A DNA stretch of 64,000 nucleotides from an uncultured Clostridia bacterium (lineage in GTDB: Bacteria; Bacillota; Clostridia; Oscillospirales; Acutalibacteraceae), in assembly GCA_937876205.1 (NCBI GenBank), contig CALEII010000032.1:77560-141559 (forward strand), read 5' to 3'. Positions 9,144 through 17,919 of this stretch are shown here, piece by piece; the stretch's first letter is position 1; every line of letters begins with the position of its first letter. Position numbers and translations under genes: made by a program. The notes under the pieces were generated by a model, which was not told where the DNA came from, did not search any database, and saw only the letters and a program-made list of their open reading frames with translations.

Positions 9144-9172
9144 TTGACTTGTTGATTATTATTTGATAATAT
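9144..9172 (+). promoter_or_regulatory. Sigma-A type promoter for the SGNH/SLH gene
   Basis: TTGACT (9144-9149), 17 bases, TAATAT (9167-9172). An alternative -10, GATAAT at 9165, gives a 15-base spacer. GGAGGT follows before the ATG at 9212. Confidence 0.55.
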
Positions 9173-9211
9173 ATACATAATGGTAAATGTTTTTACGGAG
9201 GTAATGTAAAA

Positions 9212-10615
9212 ATGAAGAAATTTATGAAAAAATCATTGGCAGTTCTTCTGACTCTTGCACTTCTCGCAGGTACGTTTGCCTGCTTTGCATCAGCAGAAAA
9301 GGCATACTATGACTATGAAAAGTATGTTCTTCTCGGTGACAGTGTTGCTAGTGGTCACGACGATATTCTTTATCTGCCCACAGAGTTCATCAGAGTTGAG
9401 GGCTCATATTCAGACCTTGTTGCAGATGCACTCGGCGCAGAGCTTATTCCTATGGCTTGCCCCGGCTTCAGAACCATTGAAATGCGTTATATGCTTGAGG
9501 ATGACTATGACTACACAGACGATTTTATGTTCCACGACACTCAGGACCCTGAGGTTATGAAGGCAAGAATCCCGGAATACCGCAAGAATATTGCAGAGGC
9601 AGACCTTATCACTCTCGGCGTTGGCGGTAATGACTTCGGCACAATGCTTACATGGCTTGTTGCTGACATTATGGCGGAACAGGGTATGGAGCCTTCACTT
9701 GTTGAGGCTATCAGAGACCTTGGTGCAGAGGTCGGCGCACTGACAGAAACAGTTGATAAGATGGTTGAGCTTGCAAACACAGCAAAGGCACTGCCCGCAC
9801 TTCTTGAGGCTGTTCCTGCTGCTCTTGCAAAGGGCCTTGTAACATTCTTCACAAACTGGAACATTATGATTGAAGACATTCTTGCTCTCAATCCCGATGC
9901 AACACTTCTTGTTATAGGTATGTTTGACAACGCAATTAAGTCTGAGGAAGACCTTGTTGTTGACGAAACAGAGGCTGCAAAGCTTAACATCGGTCAGATG
10001 ATTGTTGATATGGCTAACACTCCTATGAAGGAAGGCGCAAAGAAATACGGATACACATTTGTTGACACAACAGGTACAATCTGTGTAACATATCATCCCA
10101 CAGCAGAAGGTCATCAGCACATAGCTGAGAGAATTCTTGAAGCTCTGCCTGATGCAAATTTCCCCTATACAGATGTTGAAAAGGGTACACCTCTCTATAA
10201 TGCTGTAGCTCATATTTATAAGAATGACATTCTTAACGGCGTATCAGCTACTGAATTCGGCGTTGACAACGCTCTCACAAAATCAGACCTTGCAAACGCT
10301 ATCTACGGCTTCGCAGGTGCCCCCGAAGTGACTGCATCAAATCCTTTTACAGATGTTGATGACGATGCTTGCGTATGGGCTGCTGCAAACGGCTATGTCA
10401 CAGGTGAAGGTGACAAATTCTCACCCGATGCAGAGGTTTCAACAGTTACATTTGCTCTCACACTTTTCAGTGCTTCATCAGTTCTCTGCCCCGGTATTAT
10501 GGGTATGATAAAGGGACTTATTTCAGCACTTAAGGTGCTTTTTAATGTGGGCTTCTCAGGCTCAGTAACAAAAGGTCAGGCAGCGGTTTATCTTTATGAA
10601 CTTGCAGTGCTGTAA
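9212..10615 (+). CDS. Secreted SGNH/GDSL hydrolase with C-terminal SLH repeats
   Basis: A 467-residue exported esterase. The signal peptide (about 1-28) is KK-rich then hydrophobic, with cleavage near ASA. The SGNH blocks are visible: LLGDSVASG with nucleophile Ser44, GVGGND in the middle, and HPTAEGH with the catalytic His at about residue 292. Two S-layer-homology type repeats follow (FPYTDVEKGTPLYNAV..., NPFTDVDDDACVWAA...), which would anchor it to cell-wall polymers. The substrate is probably an acylated polysaccharide or lipid; this cannot be fixed from sequence. It has its own promoter, and its stop is followed after one base by an intergenic repeat. Note that the next gene is also a secreted hydrolase. 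Confidence 0.9.
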   Translation: MKKFMKKSLAVLLTLALLAGTFACFASAEKAYYDYEKYVLLGDSVASGHDDILYLPTEFIRVEGSYSDLVADALGAELIPMACPGFRTIEMRYMLEDDYDYTDDFMFHDTQDPEVMKARIPEYRKNIAEADLITLGVGGNDFGTMLTWLVADIMAEQGMEPSLVEAIRDLGAEVGALTETVDKMVELANTAKALPALLEAVPAALAKGLVTFFTNWNIMIEDILALNPDATLLVIGMFDNAIKSEEDLVVDETEAAKLNIGQMIVDMANTPMKEGAKKYGYTFVDTTGTICVTYHPTAEGHQHIAERILEALPDANFPYTDVEKGTPLYNAVAHIYKNDILNGVSATEFGVDNALTKSDLANAIYGFAGAPEVTASNPFTDVDDDACVWAAANGYVTGEGDKFSPDAEVSTVTFALTLFSASSVLCPGIMGMIKGLISALKVLFNVGFSGSVTKGQAAVYLYELAVL

Positions 10616-10616
10616 A

Positions 10617-10802
10617 CAATAATTTATCGCTGTGCGATAAATTATTGTAATTGAAAATTTAAAATTGAAAGTTGAAAATGAAGGTGGTTTTCCTTCGGAA
10701 AACATTATATAGAGCGTAGCGGAAAAGTGCGAAGCACTTCCGACACTTTCCATTTTCCATTTTCAATTTTCCATTCGAGCTCTGCTCGACAAATTCTGAT
10801 TT
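10617..10802 (+). repeat. Hairpin-rich intergenic repeat, copy 1
   Basis: It begins with the palindrome CAATAATTTATCG...CGATAAATTATTG (10617-10647) and ends with GAGCTCTGCTCGACAAATTCTGATTT. In between are small hairpins such as TTTTCCTTCGGAAAA (a cUUCGg loop) and GTGCGAAGCAC. The same sequence occurs inverted at 24023-24212, nearly identical over about 150 bases. The spurious minus-strand reading frame across it is repeat-derived. Confidence 0.92.
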
Positions 10803-10868
10803 ATAAAACAGAGTGTGTTTCCGCACTCTGTTTTTTTCTTATTTTTGAACAAAACTGCATAAAATTTC

Positions 10869-10897
10869 TTGACTGAAAATAAAAATTATGTTATATT
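10869..10897 (+). promoter_or_regulatory. Sigma-A type promoter for the phosphoesterase gene
   Basis: TTGACT (10869-10874), 17-base spacer, TATATT (10892-10897), then GAAAGGAAAAA before the ATG at 10934. Confidence 0.65.
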
Positions 10898-10933
10898 TTA
10901 CTTGTAAAAATTTCAGAAAGGAAAAATGCAATT

Positions 10934-12610
10934 ATGAAAAAAATTATATCCGTTTTGTTATGTGTTTCGATTCTTTTCGGTATGGCGGCAGTCAGTGCAT
11001 CTGCTAATGATGATATCAAGGTTATCGTTGCTAATGACCTGCATCTTTCACTCAAGGCTTATGCACCTTACACCGGTAACACAGTTGCCGATCCCTGGGC
11101 TCACGTTGCTTCGTCAGGTCAGCTTATCCGTGAATCAAACGCTATAATCACTGCTTTCCTTGAAAAGGCAGCAGCGAGTGATGCTGATTATGTGCTTCTC
11201 CCCGGCGATCTTGTTGACACCGGCTCCGAAGAAGAGCATATGCTTATGGCAGCAAAGCTTGCTGAGTTTGAAAACAGCTCAGGCAAGAGTGTTTATGTTG
11301 TCCCCGGCAATCACGATTTTTTTAAAACCTCTGTTGACACATTTGTTGCTGTTTACGGTGCATTTGGCTATGACGAAGCTGTTGCAAAGGCAGACAATTC
11401 AGCTTCTTATACAGCAGACCTCGGTGCTGATTACAGACTTCTTGCAATTGACAGCACTCTGCCCGGTGAAAGCTCCTCAGAAATTGATGCTGAAGACCTT
11501 GCGTGGATTGAAGCACAGCTTGAAAGTGCAAAGGCAGACGGCAAAAAGGTTATTGCAATGATGCACCACAATCTTCTTGAGCATTTCATTTTTGCAGATA
11601 TGATTCACACTACTGCAATGGTAAGAAATGAAAAACTCAAAAACGTGTTGGCTGATGGCGGCGTGAAGTTTATTTTTACAGGTCACACACACGATAATGA
11701 TATTATTTCTTACACCTCTGCTGACGGTAATGTCATCTATGATGTGGTTACAAATTCAATCAACGCATACCCCTGTCAGTACAGAGAGGCAGTATTTGCA
11801 AAGGATGTCAGAATTGAAACAAAGGTAATTGATAAGGTTAATGTTGCTCTTATCCCTGCAGGCATATCTGAAGAAGCAATTGCTCTTGCCGGTACAGATT
11901 TTACCGAATACACAAGGAAGACAATGTGGACAGCTCTCAGAAAGACCTTCACAAGCTATCTGAACGCAAAGTCACTTATCAGACTTATGCAGCTTGATGC
12001 AGAGGCTGATGCCGATATGTGCAGAATTATCACTTCTCTGGGTGACAAGCTTGCTGAAATTGTTGAAATGCCTTTCTATGCTGCTGATGATAATGCTGAC
12101 AGTAGTGTGCAGGAGATTGCTGAAAAATACGGCAAGACACTGCCTGAGAGCGATTATATTGACCTTATTGACCTTGCAATCACTCTTTATCAGGCACACT
12201 GTGTTGGTGATGAGAACTATTCTGTAAACAGCACAGAGGTCAATCTGCTTATCAACGCTGTTTCAACTGTACTTTGTTATTGTCTTGAGGATGTATCTGC
12301 TGAAGATTACACAACAGTTCTACAGTTTGCTCTGTCCTTTGCCGAGACAGAAGTTCCTGATAATCTTCTCGGCTTTGCAGGCTCAACAATGGAGAGAATT
12401 GAGGGGATTGATATGATAGCTGCACTTGTTCTGCGTCCTCTTGTTGCTCAGTTCACAACTGACGATTCACCTGCAGACAATAACGTTACTCTCACAGGCT
12501 ACCGTGAGCTTTCGGGCTTTGAGAAGTTCATTCAGCTTGTCCGTGATTTCTTTGCAAAGGTGATGGATTTCTTCAGAATGATGTTCTCATTCATTCCAAT
12601 GCCTGCATAA
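10934..12610 (+). CDS. Secreted calcineurin-like metallophosphoesterase
   Basis: A 558-residue exported phosphoesterase. The signal peptide covers about residues 1-24 (ends ASA). The binuclear metal site motifs come in family order: ANDLHLS (D-x-H), PGDLVDTG, PGNHDF, MMHHN and GHTHDND. The C-terminal 250 residues are mostly helical with no recognised domain, and the tail is hydrophobic and aromatic, perhaps wall or membrane associated. It hydrolyses phosphate esters outside the cell; the substrate is unknown. It has its own promoter and terminator, so it is monocistronic. Confidence 0.9.
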   Translation: MKKIISVLLCVSILFGMAAVSASANDDIKVIVANDLHLSLKAYAPYTGNTVADPWAHVASSGQLIRESNAIITAFLEKAAASDADYVLLPGDLVDTGSEEEHMLMAAKLAEFENSSGKSVYVVPGNHDFFKTSVDTFVAVYGAFGYDEAVAKADNSASYTADLGADYRLLAIDSTLPGESSSEIDAEDLAWIEAQLESAKADGKKVIAMMHHNLLEHFIFADMIHTTAMVRNEKLKNVLADGGVKFIFTGHTHDNDIISYTSADGNVIYDVVTNSINAYPCQYREAVFAKDVRIETKVIDKVNVALIPAGISEEAIALAGTDFTEYTRKTMWTALRKTFTSYLNAKSLIRLMQLDAEADADMCRIITSLGDKLAEIVEMPFYAADDNADSSVQEIAEKYGKTLPESDYIDLIDLAITLYQAHCVGDENYSVNSTEVNLLINAVSTVLCYCLEDVSAEDYTTVLQFALSFAETEVPDNLLGFAGSTMERIEGIDMIAALVLRPLVAQFTTDDSPADNNVTLTGYRELSGFEKFIQLVRDFFAKVMDFFRMMFSFIPMPA

Positions 12611-12624
12611 CAGAATTTACTCAG

Positions 12625-12655
12625 TCCCTACGGCGCAAGCTGTGGGGATTTTTTT
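12625..12655 (+). terminator. Terminator after the phosphoesterase gene
   Basis: A 10-bp stem (12625-12634 with 12639-12648, two G-T pairs) closed by a GCAA tetraloop and followed by seven T. Confidence 0.88.
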
Positions 12656-12712
12656 GCTTTACAGAAACGTTTTTCAAAGGAAAAAACAATATATGTCACG
12701 CCACAGAACTGT

Positions 12713-13444
12713 TCAATGTAGCTCATTGAGCAGTTTTCTCCTTTCCGGCAGCTTGCCGTATTTTCGCCGTATAAACTTGTTTAACCAGGCCTTTATATCA
12801 CCGTGACCGTATTTTTCGGGATTAGCGGCAAGGGCCTCCGATAATTCATCTATTACCGTATCAATATCCCTCAGACGAAGCTTGTAGTCCTTGTATTCTT
12901 CGTCAGTAAGAAATATATTATTAAAAATACCGTGTGCGTGCCTTACACACTCACTTCTTTCATTCTTTATTTCTTTATTTCTTATAGTGTTGTCATCTGT
13001 CTGTGTTCTGTGTGTTATCTGTGTGTTATCTGACTGTGTTTTTGCTGTGTCCGTTGCAGATGCAATACTTTTAAAATGGCTGAATACAGCCGTTTCGGGT
13101 CTGTTATTACCGTGCGATTGTGCTGTGTTCTGCTGATATAAATCATAGTTCACAATATGAATGAGCAGATACCTGTTGTGATTTTTTGTTAAGATTTCTC
13201 CCGTATCAACAAGATGCTTAACGGCAGTTCTTGCCTGCGAATAGCTCAGCCCGCAGGCCTCTGCTATTGAGTTATAGCTTGTCGCAAGCTCGCCCCGTCT
13301 GACGGGAACTCCCTGAAATTTTCTGTCACTGATATTTGCTTTAATGAGTATAAACAGCCATACAGAGAGCGTAGCGGGTGTTGAAAACCAACCCCACGAT
13401 AAAATATTTCTGTCAAGCTTTATAAAAGTAGTGGGTGTGCCCAT
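12713..13444 (-). CDS. Phage-type replication initiator / replisome organizer-like protein
   Basis: A 243-residue protein whose first 100 residues form a winged-helix domain of the sort found in phage and integrative-element replication proteins (LDRNILSWGWFSTPATLSVWL, then SYNSIAEACGLSYSQARTAV as the recognition region). A low-complexity linker rich in Thr, Asn and Gln (about 120-165) joins it to a small helical C-terminal domain ending GDIKAWLNKFIRRKYGK, as in DnaD-like helicase loaders. AAGGAG precedes the ATG. It is alone: no integrase, capsid or helicase gene is near. It is probably a relic or a domesticated phage gene; a plain transcriptional regulator is the alternative. Confidence 0.6.
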   Translation of the reverse strand: MGTPTTFIKLDRNILSWGWFSTPATLSVWLFILIKANISDRKFQGVPVRRGELATSYNSIAEACGLSYSQARTAVKHLVDTGEILTKNHNRYLLIHIVNYDLYQQNTAQSHGNNRPETAVFSHFKSIASATDTAKTQSDNTQITHRTQTDDNTIRNKEIKNERSECVRHAHGIFNNIFLTDEEYKDYKLRLRDIDTVIDELSEALAANPEKYGHGDIKAWLNKFIRRKYGKLPERRKLLNELH

Positions 13445-13514
13445 TTTTTATTCTCCTTTTTGTTATATTCAAGGTCCTTAAAAAAGTCCCTCTATATATA
13501 GGCGAAAGCAAGCA

Positions 13515-13541
13515 AAATGACCCGCAAAAAGCGGGTCATTT
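13515..13541. terminator. Bidirectional-looking hairpin between two minus-strand units
   Basis: A perfect 11-bp stem AAATGACCCGC / GCGGGTCATTT with an AAAAA loop. It lies downstream of the channel gene and upstream of the replication-protein gene, and could terminate minus-strand transcription. Confidence 0.6.
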
Positions 13542-13576
13542 CAGGCATTTACTGAAATATTTAATAATTTGTTTAC

Positions 13577-13765
13577 AAATCAGAATTTGTCGGGCTGTGC
13601 CCGACAAAAATTCGCAATTGAAAATTCGCAATTCGCAATTGATGAAGGGGCTTTGCCCCTTAACCCCATTATAATAGTTCAAAAGGCGGAGCCTTTTCCG
13701 AAATTGCGCATTGATAATTGCTAATTGCCAATTTAATTTGTCGAGGTGCCCTCGATAAATTATTG
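13577..13765 (-). repeat. Hairpin-rich intergenic repeat, copy 3
   Basis: It starts AAATCAGAATTTGTCGGGC and ends CGATAAATTATTG, the same termini as copies 1 and 2. The interior is different and shares about 100 bases with the copy at 60082 (CATTATAATAGTTCAAAAGG, GGAGCCTTTTCCGAAATTGC, then a terminal palindrome). Hairpins GGGGCTTTGCCCC and AAAAGGCGGAGCCTTTT are visible. The stop codon of the minus-strand channel gene (13760-13762) lies inside its terminal palindrome. Confidence 0.88.
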
Positions 13766-14407
13766 TTTCACTTTCGGCAGATTCCATTTCAGGAGTGCTG
13801 CGAGAATTCTCACTGTCATAACGAAAACAACAGTTGTGACAACGCAGATGATTTTGTTAATCTCAGCGTTATTCATATAATAATATATTACTCCGCCGAT
13901 AATTGCAGGCAGGGCATATACCTGTTTTCTGAGTATCATCGGCACTGTTTTGACAAACAGGTCACGCATAACGCCGCCGCCGACACCTGTCAGCACGCCG
14001 ACGCAGATTGAAAGAAAGGCATTTTCGCCGTATCCGCAGTTTATTGCCGAGTTTATACCCACCACAACGAAAATTGCAAGACCGAGCGCATCAAAAATAT
14101 TTACCGTGAATTCATATTGCTTTGATGCCAGTACCTTTTCGGCAGGCAGAAGGTATTCTGCAAGAAAAACTATGCAGGACACAACAACGGCAACTATGGC
14201 ATATACAGGCACTCTGAACATCGTCGGGGGCAGATTGCCCAACAACACATCTCTTATGCAGCCACCGCCAACAGCCGTCACTCCGCCCACAACGACTGTG
14301 CCGAAAATATCAAGCTCACGTCGTATTGCTACGAGTGAGCCTGCTACTGAAAACGCTATTGTTCCTATAATTTCGGCTGCAAAGAATAAAATATCTGCAA
14401 AATCCAT
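13760..14407 (-). CDS. TRIC / UPF0126 family membrane protein
   Basis: A 215-residue protein of about seven membrane helices with the two-fold repeated family motif: GGVTAVGGGCIRDVLLG in the first half and GVLTGVGGGVMRDLF in the second. Bacterial TRIC/YadS proteins are trimeric cation channels or, in E. coli, a glycine transporter; the substrate here is open. I set the start at the ATG ending at 14407 (MDFADIL), because the longer frame runs into the upstream gene. Only four bases separate it from the beta-galactosidase stop, so it is translationally coupled to that gene. Its last codons and stop overlap the palindrome of an intergenic repeat. Confidence 0.88.
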   Translation of the reverse strand: MDFADILFFAAEIIGTIAFSVAGSLVAIRRELDIFGTVVVGGVTAVGGGCIRDVLLGNLPPTMFRVPVYAIVAVVVSCIVFLAEYLLPAEKVLASKQYEFTVNIFDALGLAIFVVVGINSAINCGYGENAFLSICVGVLTGVGGGVMRDLFVKTVPMILRKQVYALPAIIGGVIYYYMNNAEINKIICVVTTVVFVMTVRILAALLKWNLPKVKQ

Positions 14408-14411
14408 TTTA

Positions 14412-16193
14412 TCAGCCGTTAAGCTCAGGCTTCTTGTCAAAGAGAACAGCGGGGTTCTTCTTACCCTTCTTGAAGCCTTCAAGCTCAAGTATTATAATTT
14501 CGTTCACGCCCTGATTGAGCATGGGAGCGGGAAGATAAGCGGAGAGCTGAGGACCCTTGCTCCAGTATCTTGAAAGGGGCTTGCCGTTGATGAAAATCAT
14601 ACCCTTTGTAAAGTCCGGGAGCTTTACAAATGTGTCAGCAGGAGTTTCGTCAATAATAAACTGAGCCTTGTAGAATGTGGGATGGTCAAAGAATATCATA
14701 TCATTCTCTGCCTTGAAGTCAACATTAGTGAGGTCATTGAGCTCAAGGGGATATGCCGTCCAGTTATAAATCATAGACTGACCGAGTCTTACGCAGTCTG
14801 TGATACCCTTATAGTCCTTCATTTCTGCGCCGTAGCTTATTCTGCCCATATTCTCAACGAGAATTGTCAGGTCAACACCCTCTGCAGGTACACGGATGTC
14901 AACGATTGACTCAGGGTCATTTCTTGACTGAATAGCATAAAGGTCATCGTTAAGGAAGATATAAGCTCTGTCGTGAACATCCTTGATGACAAGAGGCTGA
15001 TAGTCTGAGGGGCCCTTGATGTGTGTCTTGTAAAGGATGAAGCCGTAGCCCTGACCGAGCTTTTCCATCGGAACGGGCTTGAGAAGCTCAAATGCGCTTG
15101 AGAGATTTTCTATATTCTCAAACAGGTCTGCACAGTGTGTGAAGGGGACTTCACCGTACTTTGCCTTGGGTACCTGAGGATCAATTGTTGTTTCCTCAGC
15201 CTGTTTTACGTGCTTTGCAATAGTCTTTTTGAACAGCTCATATTTCTTTGTGATGTCGCCGCTCTCTGTGAGAAGAGCGTCTGAATCGTAGCTGTTGACT
15301 ATGGGCTTGTATTCGCCGTCGAAGTTTGCGCCGTTCATCCAGCCGAAGCTTGTGCCGCCGCAGAACATATATGTAGAAACTGATGCATCGTCAGCCATAA
15401 TTCTCTGAAGTGACTTTGCAGCGTCAGAGGGCTTTCTTTCGTAGTGCTTGTAGCCCCACTGGTCAAACCAGCCGTTCCAGAACTCTGAACACATAAGGGG
15501 ACCTTCACTCTGGAATTCACGCAGATATGAGAAGTTGACAGAAGGGTTAGCACCGAACTTGACTGTCTTGAATACGCCTTCAACGCTGCCGTTTGCGAGC
15601 ATATGGTCTTCAATACCGTCTGCTGTGAAGAGGGGAACATCAATGCCTCTTGATGTGAGTGCATCTGCAATATACTGCATATACTTTTCATCATTGCCCC
15701 AGCTGCCGTATTCGTTTTCAACCTGAACCATAATGACGTTGCCGCCCTTTGTTATCTGGTGAGTTGCAAGTCTGGGAATGAGCTCGTCAAAATACTTGTC
15801 AACAAAGCCGATGTATCTGTCGTTCATACAACGAAGCTCAATATCGTCATATCTGAGAAGCCACCAGGGGAAGCCGCCGAATTCCCACTCACCGCAGATG
15901 TAGGGACCGGGTCTGACAATTGCATAAAGACCAAGATCTGCCGCAATGTCAAGGAATTCTTCAATATTGTTATTTTCACTGAAATCAAAAGCATCTTCGT
16001 TCTTCTGATGACAGTTCCACGCAACATAAGTCTCAACCGTGTTGAAGCCGCAGGCTTTGAGCTTCAGGAGTCTGTCACGCCAGTATTCCTTGGGAATTCT
16101 GAAGTAGTGAACAGCGCCTGACACAACGGTAAAATTTTCACCGTTCAGCAGAAAGCTTTCGTTTCCTATAGAAAATGTCTGGTTGTTTTCCAT
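14412..16193 (-). CDS. Beta-galactosidase, glycoside hydrolase family 35
   Basis: A 593-residue intracellular GH35 enzyme (no signal peptide) that removes terminal beta-galactose from oligosaccharides. The N-terminal TIM barrel carries the family signature ending ENEYG with acid/base Glu161, and the nucleophile Glu237 in MCSEFW. C-terminal beta domains bear jelly-roll like segments. AGGAGCG precedes the ATG. It is the first gene of a two-gene minus-strand transcript with the TRIC protein, divergent from the YfcC-type transporter gene. The size is typical of the bacterial short form. A preference for beta-1,3-galactosides of mucin-type glycans is common in the family but not proven here. Confidence 0.95.
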   Translation of the reverse strand: MENNQTFSIGNESFLLNGENFTVVSGAVHYFRIPKEYWRDRLLKLKACGFNTVETYVAWNCHQKNEDAFDFSENNNIEEFLDIAADLGLYAIVRPGPYICGEWEFGGFPWWLLRYDDIELRCMNDRYIGFVDKYFDELIPRLATHQITKGGNVIMVQVENEYGSWGNDEKYMQYIADALTSRGIDVPLFTADGIEDHMLANGSVEGVFKTVKFGANPSVNFSYLREFQSEGPLMCSEFWNGWFDQWGYKHYERKPSDAAKSLQRIMADDASVSTYMFCGGTSFGWMNGANFDGEYKPIVNSYDSDALLTESGDITKKYELFKKTIAKHVKQAEETTIDPQVPKAKYGEVPFTHCADLFENIENLSSAFELLKPVPMEKLGQGYGFILYKTHIKGPSDYQPLVIKDVHDRAYIFLNDDLYAIQSRNDPESIVDIRVPAEGVDLTILVENMGRISYGAEMKDYKGITDCVRLGQSMIYNWTAYPLELNDLTNVDFKAENDMIFFDHPTFYKAQFIIDETPADTFVKLPDFTKGMIFINGKPLSRYWSKGPQLSAYLPAPMLNQGVNEIIILELEGFKKGKKNPAVLFDKKPELNG

Positions 16194-16347
16194 TTGCTAA
16201 TCGCTCCTGTTCGTGCTTAATTAGATATCACTTTGCATATTAACACATAATAATTTATATCATTATAGCACCAAAAATCGGAAAATACAACCACTTGATA
16301 AAAAAAGTTGTAAAATTAAAAAAAATTTTAAATTATTGCAAATAATC

Positions 16348-16376
16348 TTGTAATCATAGTGCTTTTTTTATATAAT
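16348..16376 (+). promoter_or_regulatory. Sigma-A type promoter for the YfcC-type transporter
   Basis: TTGTAA (16348-16353), 17 bases, TATAAT (16371-16376). The 219-base divergent gap with the beta-galactosidase gene (16194-16412) is otherwise very A/T-rich and shows no clear operator. Confidence 0.7.
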
Positions 16377-16412
16377 GATAAAATAAAGAAAAATGTGAAC
16401 GGAGAAAATAAA

Positions 16413-17906
16413 ATGCCACAGAATGAAGCAGCTCAGAAATACAGTGACGGGCTGTCGATAGATAAAAATACCGTCAGAAGCATACTCGGCGTGCTCCTTG
16501 GCGTACTTGTGCTTGTGGGAATACTCACTCAGGTAGTGCCCGCAGGCGAATATACGATTGATGCAGACGGTGCCATTGTTGACGGCACCTATACTCCCGT
16601 TGAGGATTATAGAATTCCTGTATGGAAAATTATTGCATCGCCCGTTATGGCGTTCACAACCGACAATGCAGCAACGGGGCTTGCAATCCTTGCCATTCTT
16701 GTGCTTGTGGGCGGAACATTTCTCATTCTTGACAGAATCAATGTTCTGCGTTACATAATGGCTTCAATAGTTAAAAAATTCAGCCACAGCCGTTATCTGC
16801 TCATTGCGGTAATGGTCTTTGCAGGTATGTTTATGAGCTCAACGGCAGGTATTCTTGAAGAGAGTCTGACTCTTGTGCCCATAGCCGTTGCTGTCTCTCT
16901 TGCAATGGGGTGGGACTCATTTGTGGGGCTTGGTATGAGCCTTGTTTCAATAGCCTTCGGCTTCACTGCCGCAACCTTTAACCCGTTCAATGTCATCACC
17001 GTGCAGAAGCTCGCAGGGCTTGAGGCATTTTCGGGACTGTGGCTCAGAGTTATTATTTTTGCCGCTGTTTTTGTGTCACTTACGGCATATCTCATTATCT
17101 ATGCAAAGCGTATTGAAAAAGACCCGACAAAGTCAATTGCATTTGAAACTGACAGTCTTATACGTGAAAAATATTCAATGGAACAGTGTATGCCCGTGCT
17201 TGACGATGTTAAGGTCAGAAAAGCTACAAAAGCTTTCTGCATCTGCCTTTGTATGGTGCTTTTTGGTATTGTTGCCTCCTTCGTAATGAGCCTTGTTGGC
17301 AACAATCTCAACAATGAAACACTCAGCTCAGCAGGCAGTGTGGCATCACTGGGTGCAATGGCTGTTTTCTTCCCTCTGGGCGGACTTATTGCCGGCAGAA
17401 TATCAGGACTTCAGGGCAAAAAACTGTGGAAGACCTTCGGTGAGGGTGTTATGACAATTCTTCCCGCACTGCCTCTTGTTATATTCGTGCTTGCGATTTC
17501 TTACATTCTTGATGAAGGCAAGATAATGCACACACTTCTTTATTTTATAAATAATATGATGAACGGCATTTCACCGTTTGTTGCAATTCTTCTTATGTTT
17601 GCATTCATTGCGCTTCTTGAGTTTTTTGTTGGCAGCGGCACGGCAAAGGCATTCCTTATAGTGCCTCTTATGAGTCTGCTGTGTGACCTTCTGGGCGTCA
17701 CAAGGCAGTCAATGGTAATCACATTCTGTATGGCAGACGGCTTCACAAACCTTCTTTACCCCACAAGCGGAATTATGATTCTTGCCATAGGAATGGTCGG
17801 CATATCCTATAAAAAATGGCTCAGATGGTCATGGAAGCTTTTTATGCTTGAGGGTATTATTGCGGTGGGCTTTATGATGCTTGCCGTTGCGATAAATTAC
17901 AGATAA
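16413..17906 (+). CDS. YfcC/ArcD-type basic amino acid or C4-dicarboxylate transporter
   Basis: A 497-residue inner-membrane carrier with about twelve hydrophobic segments, of the YfcC / DcuC-like superfamily. Family stretches include GILTQVVPAGEY near the N-terminus, the AILVLVGGTFLIL segment, SSTAGILEESLTLVP, and the C-terminal SGTAKAFLIVPLM. Relatives include arginine/ornithine exchangers and dicarboxylate carriers; the substrate is undetermined. I chose the ATG at 16413 because GGAGAA lies 9 bases before it, whereas the upstream ATG at 16359 lies ahead of the -10 box. It leads a plus-strand group that continues with the EEP hydrolase, 13 bases downstream. Confidence 0.88.
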   Translation: MPQNEAAQKYSDGLSIDKNTVRSILGVLLGVLVLVGILTQVVPAGEYTIDADGAIVDGTYTPVEDYRIPVWKIIASPVMAFTTDNAATGLAILAILVLVGGTFLILDRINVLRYIMASIVKKFSHSRYLLIAVMVFAGMFMSSTAGILEESLTLVPIAVAVSLAMGWDSFVGLGMSLVSIAFGFTAATFNPFNVITVQKLAGLEAFSGLWLRVIIFAAVFVSLTAYLIIYAKRIEKDPTKSIAFETDSLIREKYSMEQCMPVLDDVKVRKATKAFCICLCMVLFGIVASFVMSLVGNNLNNETLSSAGSVASLGAMAVFFPLGGLIAGRISGLQGKKLWKTFGEGVMTILPALPLVIFVLAISYILDEGKIMHTLLYFINNMMNGISPFVAILLMFAFIALLEFFVGSGTAKAFLIVPLMSLLCDLLGVTRQSMVITFCMADGFTNLLYPTSGIMILAIGMVGISYKKWLRWSWKLFMLEGIIAVGFMMLAVAINYR

Positions 17907-17919
17907 AAGGGTGAGAATT

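Noticed and set aside
9541..10213. Long minus-strand frames opposite the SGNH/SLH gene
   Set aside because: They are antisense shadows of a gene with clear SGNH and SLH motifs, with no promoter or ribosome binding site.
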